From: Acidobacteriaceae bacterium | GTDB taxonomy: Bacteria > Acidobacteriota > Terriglobia > Terriglobales > Acidobacteriaceae | Direction of reading: 5' to 3' | Assembly: GCA_003156495.1 (NCBI GenBank) | Contig: PMHC01000317.1 | Span: forward strand, 1 to 10,118 | Length of the DNA: 10,118 bases | In this document: one piece after another, positions 5,809 through 10,118 of the stretch | Layout: the number at the start of each line of letters is the position of its first letter | Position numbering within the stretch: position 1 is the first letter of the stretch | Program-made: the position numbers and the translations under genes | The notes under the pieces: model-generated | The model's input: the letters and a program-made list of their open reading frames with translations, nothing else | What the model was told of the DNA's origin: nothing | The model's database searches: none

Positions 5809-6774
5809 ATGAACCTGCGCCAGATGACCTCCTGGGCCCAGTCTCATCCCGGTGAGAGTGGTGCCCAGGCTTCCCACATCGAACGCTTCCTTACCCTGCT
5901 AGCCGAGGGCGCAGCGCAAGGTGTGCCCGAAGTCGACAAGGAAGCCTATAAAGAGTTCCGGACCCATATCTCCCAACTGACGCTACATTTGCCCGACCCT
6001 CTCCCCGAAGAAAACAAGCTGACGCAGATTCACGCGGTGTTGCACGAGTTCGAGGAGTACCGCAACAGCGCCACGGTGGAGTTGCGCGACCGGCAAATCA
6101 ACTGGCGGGCAATTTTGCAGTTCGTGCTTCGCGAACTGATCGAGCGGCTCAGCGCCGATATGGTTTCGGGCGAAGCGGCGCGGTTGGTAGACAAAATCGC
6201 CGAGTTAAGTTCAGCCAAAGAGATTCTCCACTATCAAAAAGAACTCGATGCCTTTCTGCATCCAGTTGACGCACGGGGCCGGGTGCAGGAGATTGCCTCG
6301 CCGTTGAAGGTAACGGACCGCTCGATGGCCAACGACAACGCCGCCGGGCTGCTCGGCGGCGGCAGCGCCATCGAACACCTGCAGCGGATCATCGACCGCG
6401 GCGGCGCGGGGTTCGTGGCCTTTTTCCGCCTGGGCTGCATGAACATCATCAGCGAGCGCTTTGGCGTTGAGGCGACCGAGGACTGTCTGATGGCCATCGC
6501 CGCCTATCTGACCCACAGCATGCACGCCGACGACACCATCTACCACTGGAGTGACTCGTCGCTGCTGACGATTATGCAGGGCCGGCCCAATGAGCGAATC
6601 GTGCGCGCGGAGTTGAACCGCGTCGTGATGCAGAACCGCGACATCTCCATCAAAGTCGATGGCCGCGAAATCGTGCTCAGGATTCCTTTGGAATTCGACA
6701 TCTATCCCATTCAACTTTTCCGCAGCGCCGATGAGTTGCACCATATCTCGTCCGGTGTGGCGTCAACTAGGTGA
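5809..6774 (+). CDS. Pseudo-GGDEF protein A1 (helical N-terminus plus degenerate GGDEF domain)
   Basis: The 321-residue soluble protein has no signal peptide or membrane segment. Residues about 24-160 are mostly helical and contain ERFLTLLAEGAAQGVP and LPDPLPEENKL; I do not recognise this region as a named domain. Residues about 172-300 align in order with a GGDEF domain. DNAAGLLGGG (176-185) replaces the DPLTGLPNRR opening, FRLGCMNIISERFG (206-219) replaces DLDRFKxINDxxG, and DDTIYHWSDSSLLTI (241-255) replaces DxxxRxGGDEFAVL. The metal- and GTP-binding residues are gone (GGDEF is SDSSL) and no RxxD inhibitory site is seen, so it should not make c-di-GMP. The ATG at 5809 has GGAG eight bases upstream; a longer frame from 5617 would overlap asd and is unlike paralog A2. 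The stop overlaps the next gene region, suggesting coupled translation with the PAS proteins. The output is unknown. Confidence 0.8.
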   Translation: MNLRQMTSWAQSHPGESGAQASHIERFLTLLAEGAAQGVPEVDKEAYKEFRTHISQLTLHLPDPLPEENKLTQIHAVLHEFEEYRNSATVELRDRQINWRAILQFVLRELIERLSADMVSGEAARLVDKIAELSSAKEILHYQKELDAFLHPVDARGRVQEIASPLKVTDRSMANDNAAGLLGGGSAIEHLQRIIDRGGAGFVAFFRLGCMNIISERFGVEATEDCLMAIAAYLTHSMHADDTIYHWSDSSLLTIMQGRPNERIVRAELNRVVMQNRDISIKVDGREIVLRIPLEFDIYPIQLFRSADELHHISSGVASTR

Positions 6775-6779
6775 AACTT

Positions 6780-7334
6780 ATGCTTGATTCGCTCCCCATC
6801 ACGCAAAAGCCAACTGCCAGGAAGAAGCCTGACGCGATCGACCTGCTGCCTGTGGCGTATATCGAGTTGGACACCGGCGGCATCATCGTCCGCGCCAACC
6901 GCAAAGCCTGCAAGCTCTTTAGCACCAAGCGCAAAAAAATGCTCGGCGCGTGGGCTTGGGACTTCGTGGCCAGCGACGAAGTCGAGATGAGTCGTTCGGC
7001 CTTCTTCGCCTGCATTCAGGCAAACGAAGAACCGCAGCCGATCCGGCGCTCGCTTTACGAAAAAAACGGCGAGTTTCGCGTCTACGACATCTACCGCAAC
7101 CGGATTTTCAGCGCCAGCGGGCAAACGATTGGGTTGCGCTACATGCTTGTCGATGTCACACAATCACAATTCGAGGATGAGCAACTGCGCGATTCCACCC
7201 TTTGGTTGGAGCATGCGCTGGCCTCGGTGGCCGAAATCTTGCCGACCGGAATTCCACAACCACTTTCCCCCATTTCTTCCACCGCGCTGGCGAGCGGTAC
7301 CAACTCTCGCCGCCAACCTCAAGTAGCCAGGTGA
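6780..7334 (+). CDS. PAS-domain protein B1, truncated after the first PAS domain
   Basis: The 184-residue protein has one clear PAS domain at about 18-127: DAIDLLPVAYIELDTGG, ANRKACKLF, DEVEMSR, PIRRSLY, GEFRVYDIYRN and GLRYMLVDVT. A short helix, LWLEHALASVAEIL at 141-154, follows. In B2 and B3 this helix leads into a second PAS domain, but here homology stops around residue 152-158. A 27-residue serine/proline-rich tail follows, so the gene looks 3'-truncated though still open. The ATG at 6780 is preferred because AGGTGA at 6769-6774 is a good Shine-Dalgarno. A GTG at 6771, overlapping the A1 stop, is the alternative and adds three residues. PAS domains bind ligands or mediate protein contacts; no cofactor residue can be assigned. 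It sits directly between A1 and B2. Confidence 0.75.
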   Translation: MLDSLPITQKPTARKKPDAIDLLPVAYIELDTGGIIVRANRKACKLFSTKRKKMLGAWAWDFVASDEVEMSRSAFFACIQANEEPQPIRRSLYEKNGEFRVYDIYRNRIFSASGQTIGLRYMLVDVTQSQFEDEQLRDSTLWLEHALASVAEILPTGIPQPLSPISSTALASGTNSRRQPQVAR

Positions 7335-7339
7335 ATGCC

Positions 7340-8197
7340 ATGAGTGAAACGCTGCCTACCTTATCTCTTTCGGATACCCAACCGCTTTCGACGGACGCCG
7401 TTGACCTGCTGCCTCTCGCTTATTTAGAGCTCAACGCCGTTGGCACGATCATTTATGCCAATCGTGCAGCTTGCTTGCTCTTTAGATTGGAGCGGGAACA
7501 AATACTCGGCAAAAGCGCATGGGAATTCATGGCCACCGAAGAGGTCGAGATGAGCCGTGCAGTCTATTTAGAGGCGCTGCAATCCAAGGAAGAGCTCAAA
7601 CCGATTCGACGCACGCTATACAACGCAAACGGCGAGTTTCATGTCTACGACATGTTCCGCAACCAGATCCTCGACGCCCAGGGAAATGTGCTGGGAATGC
7701 GCTACCAGTTCGTCGACGTCACCAAGATGAAATATGAGCACGAGGAATTGAACCGTGTGCGCCAGTGGCTGGAAAGCGTATTGGCTTCGGTCAATGAAGC
7801 GGTGCTCGTGATGGACACGCTGGGTTTCATCCGCTACGTCAATCCGGCGCTGGAAAAGCTTTCTGGATGGTCGGCCAGCGAATTGCTGGGCCAGGTGGTC
7901 GAAAAGAAGCTGCCCGTGCTGTCGTACACTGCCAACGACAACACCCCTACCCCTTTTACACATCGCGCGCAACTGGATAATCCCACGCGAGGCAGAGCAA
8001 CTGTCCTTAACAAAAAGCGCGAGACCATGCTGGTTGAAATCAGCAGTTCACCGATTCTCGACAAAGAGCGGGGATATACACTCGGCATCGTCAGCATTTT
8101 GCACCGGCTGCGCGAAAGTTCATCGCGAAAAGCCGACCAGAAGAAGGTCGAGCAAAAACACGAAGTAAAAGAACCAGCGCCAGAAACAAAAGCCTAG
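7340..8197 (+). CDS. Tandem-PAS protein B2
   Basis: The 285-residue protein has two PAS domains and no enzymatic or DNA-binding output. PAS1 (about 20-128) has DAVDLLPLAYLELN, YANRAACLLF, EVEMSRAV, PIRRTLY and GMRYQFVDVT. A linking helix (RQWLESVLASVNEAVLV, 141-157) leads to PAS2 (about 145-258), with DTLGFIRYVNPALEKLSGW, LPVLSY and VEISSSPILDKERGYTLGIV. Residues 259-285 are a lysine/glutamate-rich, probably disordered tail not shared with B3. It is closest to B1 in the PAS1 region. The ATG at 7340 has AGGTGA five bases upstream, and that site includes the stop codon of B1, so the two genes are probably co-translated. The upstream open frame from 7202 overlaps B1 and is not supported by homology. 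Confidence 0.82.
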   Translation: MSETLPTLSLSDTQPLSTDAVDLLPLAYLELNAVGTIIYANRAACLLFRLEREQILGKSAWEFMATEEVEMSRAVYLEALQSKEELKPIRRTLYNANGEFHVYDMFRNQILDAQGNVLGMRYQFVDVTKMKYEHEELNRVRQWLESVLASVNEAVLVMDTLGFIRYVNPALEKLSGWSASELLGQVVEKKLPVLSYTANDNTPTPFTHRAQLDNPTRGRATVLNKKRETMLVEISSSPILDKERGYTLGIVSILHRLRESSSRKADQKKVEQKHEVKEPAPETKA

Positions 8198-8208
8198 CCT
8201 TTCGATGC

Positions 8209-8242
8209 GGAAGCCTGGTTGCGGCGGGCGCGGCTTCCTTTT
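8209..8242 (+). terminator. Probable intrinsic terminator after B2
   Basis: GGAAGCC (8209-8215) pairs with GGCTTCC (8232-8238) around a 16-base GC-rich loop, and the stem is followed by TTTTAT. It begins 12 bases after the B2 stop and lies before A2. The 7-bp stem and short T-run are modest, so termination may be partial. If real, it splits the array into A1-B1-B2 and A2-B3 units. Confidence 0.5.
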
Positions 8243-8291
8243 ATGCTGAGTCGCCTGCCGATCTTTGGGAAACGGAGCGTCACAAATCCGT

Positions 8292-9242
8292 ATGCGCCAG
8301 ACGGTCAAAAACGATAAACCCAACAACGCCGAAGCCTCCGGCAGCGAGCGATTTCTCTCGCTGCTCGTTGATGGCGCTGCGCTGGGCGTACCGCAGGTAG
8401 ACGAAACGGCCTACAAGGCCTTTCGCGCCAACTTGTCAAAGCAATCGTTGCAGTTGCCCGACCGGCTGCCCGAAGAGGAGAAACTGGCGCAAATTCGCGC
8501 CGTGCTGCAGGAGTTTGAAAACTACCGCAAGAGCACCGAGGAGGTCTTGCGTGAACGGCTGGCCGGCTGGCGATCGCTGGTCACCCTCCTGTTCAACGAG
8601 GTTCTCCATAGCCTCGGCATCGACTGCGTTTCTTGCCGGCCCGCCGAATTGTTGCGCGCCATTGCTACGGCCACCAGCGAGCAAAGCCTCCAGGATCTCC
8701 GCGAACGGCTCGAAGCCTATCTCCATCCCGCCGGGACCAGTTCATCTCCCGTCGAAGCCTCGCAACTGAAAAAATCCGACTTCAGCACCGCCAACGACAA
8801 TGCCGCCGGTCTGCGCGGCGGTGGCAGCGCCATCGAAGATCTGAAGAAGCTCATGGAGAAAAACAATCAAGGTTCCGTCGTCATCTTCCGCCTGAGTTGC
8901 CTGAACATGATCAGCCAACGCTTCGGCCCCGAGGCCGTGGAAGATTGTCTGATGGCCGTCGCCGCTTTTCTCACCGAGCGGCTGCACGCCGACGACACCA
9001 TCTATCACTGGAGTGATTCGTCTCTGTTGGCCATTCTGCAAGGCCGGCCCAACGAGCAGATTCTCAACTCGGAGTTGGAGCGCATCTCCATGCAGAATCG
9101 CGAAACCACCGTCAGCATCGGCGGTCACTGCACCATGCTCCGCATTCCCCTCACCTTCGATGTGACACCCATCGAACGGCTCAAGTCCTCTGAAGATCTG
9201 AACAAGATCAGCTTGCTTAGCTACGGCGGGAGCGCGCGATGA
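8292..9242 (+). CDS. Pseudo-GGDEF protein A2, paralog of A1
   Basis: This 316-residue paralog of A1 aligns along almost its whole length. ERFLSLLVDGAALGVP starts the helical N-terminal region, with LPDRLPEEEKL further along, and the degenerate GGDEF domain covers about 165-297. DNAAGLRGGGSAIE (169-182), FRLSCLNMISQRFG (199-212) and DDTIYHWSDSSLLAI (234-248) carry the same substitutions as A1, including SDSSL for GGDEF, so the loss of catalytic residues predates the duplication. The ATG at 8292 is the first ATG, but GGAG lies 14 bases upstream, farther than usual. The segment from GGAGCGT to CGCCAG is the same length as in A1, where an ATG sits two codons earlier; in A2 that codon is ATC. A TTG at 8265 is an alternative start. 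The stop overlaps the B3 ATG by four bases. Confidence 0.8.
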   Translation: MRQTVKNDKPNNAEASGSERFLSLLVDGAALGVPQVDETAYKAFRANLSKQSLQLPDRLPEEEKLAQIRAVLQEFENYRKSTEEVLRERLAGWRSLVTLLFNEVLHSLGIDCVSCRPAELLRAIATATSEQSLQDLRERLEAYLHPAGTSSSPVEASQLKKSDFSTANDNAAGLRGGGSAIEDLKKLMEKNNQGSVVIFRLSCLNMISQRFGPEAVEDCLMAVAAFLTERLHADDTIYHWSDSSLLAILQGRPNEQILNSELERISMQNRETTVSIGGHCTMLRIPLTFDVTPIERLKSSEDLNKISLLSYGGSAR

Positions 9243-9994
9243 GTGAAGCCGTCCATTCCGCCAGTACCAGAATCGCCATCGACGAGATTCCCGTGGCCTA
9301 TATCGAAGTCGATGCCAGCGGAACCATCATGCGCGCCAACCGCGCGGCGTTGGCCATGCATACCCGCGCTCCGGGTGATCTCGTCGGCCGAAACGTCTGG
9401 GATCTGATTGACGCCGACGAACGGGACAGCAGCTTCGCCGCCTTTCAGGAGCAAATCGCCACCGGCGAAGAACCACCCGTGGTTTATCGCCCCTTCTACA
9501 ACCAGTCCGGCCTTTGCCGCATCTACGAGATTCACCGCAACCTGATTTTGGACGAACAGCAAATGCCGGTTGGCATGCGCGCGATTTGCATCGACGTTAC
9601 CGAGATGAAGCTCGTATGGGACGAAGCTCTGCGCGATCGCTACTGGAAGGAAAACGCCGTTCAAGCGCGCGCCGATGCGGTGATTCTCACCGATGTAATG
9701 GGCATTGTTTACAAGATGAATGCGGCTGCCGAAACCATTTCCGGCTGGCCGGCCAGCGAAGTTGTTGGACAGGGAATCGGCATGGCGTTGCCTATTCTTT
9801 CGTTTAGGCCCGCGGCCAACCAGCCGCTCGACATACGCGCCATCATCGAACGGCGCAGCAAGGGAACCGCAACGGTTCTTACTCGCGACCATGCAAAGGT
9901 CACCGTCGAAATTATCACTTCGCCGATTCTCGAACAGAACTACGGCACCATCTGCGGCATCGTCACCACGCTGCGCAAAACCGCTGGCGCGTAA
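9239..9994 (+). CDS. Tandem-PAS protein B3
   Basis: The 251-residue protein has two PAS domains. PAS1 (about 13-122) has IDEIPVAYIEVDASGTIMRA, VGRNVWDLIDADE, YEIHRNLILDE and GMRAICIDVT. PAS2 (about 138-248) has AVILTDVMGIVYKMNA, ETISGWPASEVVGQ, LPILSF and VEIITSPILEQ. It resembles B2 over its whole length but lacks the charged C-terminal tail and is more divergent from B1 and B2 than they are from each other. Its ATG overlaps the A2 stop (ATGA, 9239-9242), and GGGAG lies six bases upstream, so it is translationally coupled to A2. No kinase, cyclase or helix-turn-helix follows. The likely role is ligand sensing or a protein interaction with the adjacent pseudo-GGDEF protein, which is inference from gene order. 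Confidence 0.83.
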   Translation: MSEAVHSASTRIAIDEIPVAYIEVDASGTIMRANRAALAMHTRAPGDLVGRNVWDLIDADERDSSFAAFQEQIATGEEPPVVYRPFYNQSGLCRIYEIHRNLILDEQQMPVGMRAICIDVTEMKLVWDEALRDRYWKENAVQARADAVILTDVMGIVYKMNAAAETISGWPASEVVGQGIGMALPILSFRPAANQPLDIRAIIERRSKGTATVLTRDHAKVTVEIITSPILEQNYGTICGIVTTLRKTAGA

Positions 9995-10046
9995 GAAAAC
10001 ATACTTCGCGTCCGCGCCGTAGCCCATTCCACGTGCCCACGAGAAC

Positions 10047-10096
10047 TTTCCCTAGTCCCTAGTCCCTGTTCCCTGGAGATCAACCTCATAGTCCCT
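10047..10096. repeat. AGTCCCT heptamer tandem repeat
   Basis: Four consecutive 7-base units (TTTCCCT, AGTCCCT, AGTCCCT, GTTCCCT) occupy 10047-10074, with an isolated AGTCCCT at 10090-10096. They lie in the non-coding 3' region after B3. The unit length matches the AGCTNNN repeats elsewhere in the window, but the core is different. The rest of 9995-10118 shows no gene. Confidence 0.75.
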
Positions 10097-10118
10097 GGTC
10101 GCCCAGCTTGTACATGTA

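Noticed and set aside
5698..5877. N-terminal extension of asd to a start at 5877 (413 aa)
   Set aside because: The added 60 residues are arginine-rich and unlike the family, they overlap the divergent A1 start, and a strong Shine-Dalgarno sits just before the ATG at 5697.
6331..6708. Active diguanylate cyclase
   Set aside because: GGDEF is replaced by SDSSL, the metal-binding DxD region is FRLGC, and no RxxD site is present. The same substitutions occur in the paralog.
7202..7339. B2 start at 7202 giving 331 residues
   Set aside because: The extra 46 residues overlap B1 out of frame and lack family similarity; AGGTGA lies five bases before the ATG at 7340.

Overview
The window looks like a chromosomal segment of a moderately GC-rich bacterium, most plausibly an Acidobacteriota (Terriglobia-like) genome. 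The clues are the archaeal/fungal-type aspartate-semialdehyde dehydrogenase, a short DapB, paralogous PAS and degenerate-GGDEF proteins, and gene gaps filled with 7-bp-period repeats. This assignment is inference; no rRNA or other phylogenetic marker is present.

The left half (about 303-5697) is all on the minus strand. It carries the aspartate-to-dihydrodipicolinate segment of lysine/diaminopimelate biosynthesis, transcribed in the order asd, lysC, dapB, dapA. LysC phosphorylates aspartate, Asd makes the semialdehyde, DapA condenses it with pyruvate and DapB reduces the product towards meso-DAP and lysine. The genes are separated by gaps of roughly 90-430 bases rather than packed into a tight operon. 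A ParD/ParE-type toxin-antitoxin pair with its own promoter-like region sits between dapB and dapA. The asd-lysC and lysC-dapB gaps each hold two opposed blocks of a degenerate 7-bp repeat (AGCTNNN) that can fold into hairpins. At the extreme left (1-284, plus strand) is what looks like the decayed, frameshifted 3' end of a glycoside-hydrolase-like gene.

The right half (5809-9994) is on the plus strand, divergent from asd. It is an array of five small signalling-type genes from two families. Family A (two copies, 321 and 316 aa) has a helical N-terminal region and a C-terminal domain that reads as a GGDEF domain in which the catalytic signature is replaced by the invariant sequence SDSSL. Family B (three copies) consists only of PAS domains; two copies have two PAS domains and the first is truncated after one. 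The order is A1-B1-B2-A2-B3. Start and stop codons overlap or nearly touch within A1-B1-B2 and within A2-B3, and a terminator-like hairpin separates the two groups. No kinase, phosphodiesterase, DNA-binding or active cyclase domain is visible, so the array looks like a split PAS/pseudo-GGDEF sensory module of unknown output. This is the most unusual content of the window.

The right edge (9995-10118) is non-coding and carries a second, unrelated heptamer repeat (AGTCCCT).
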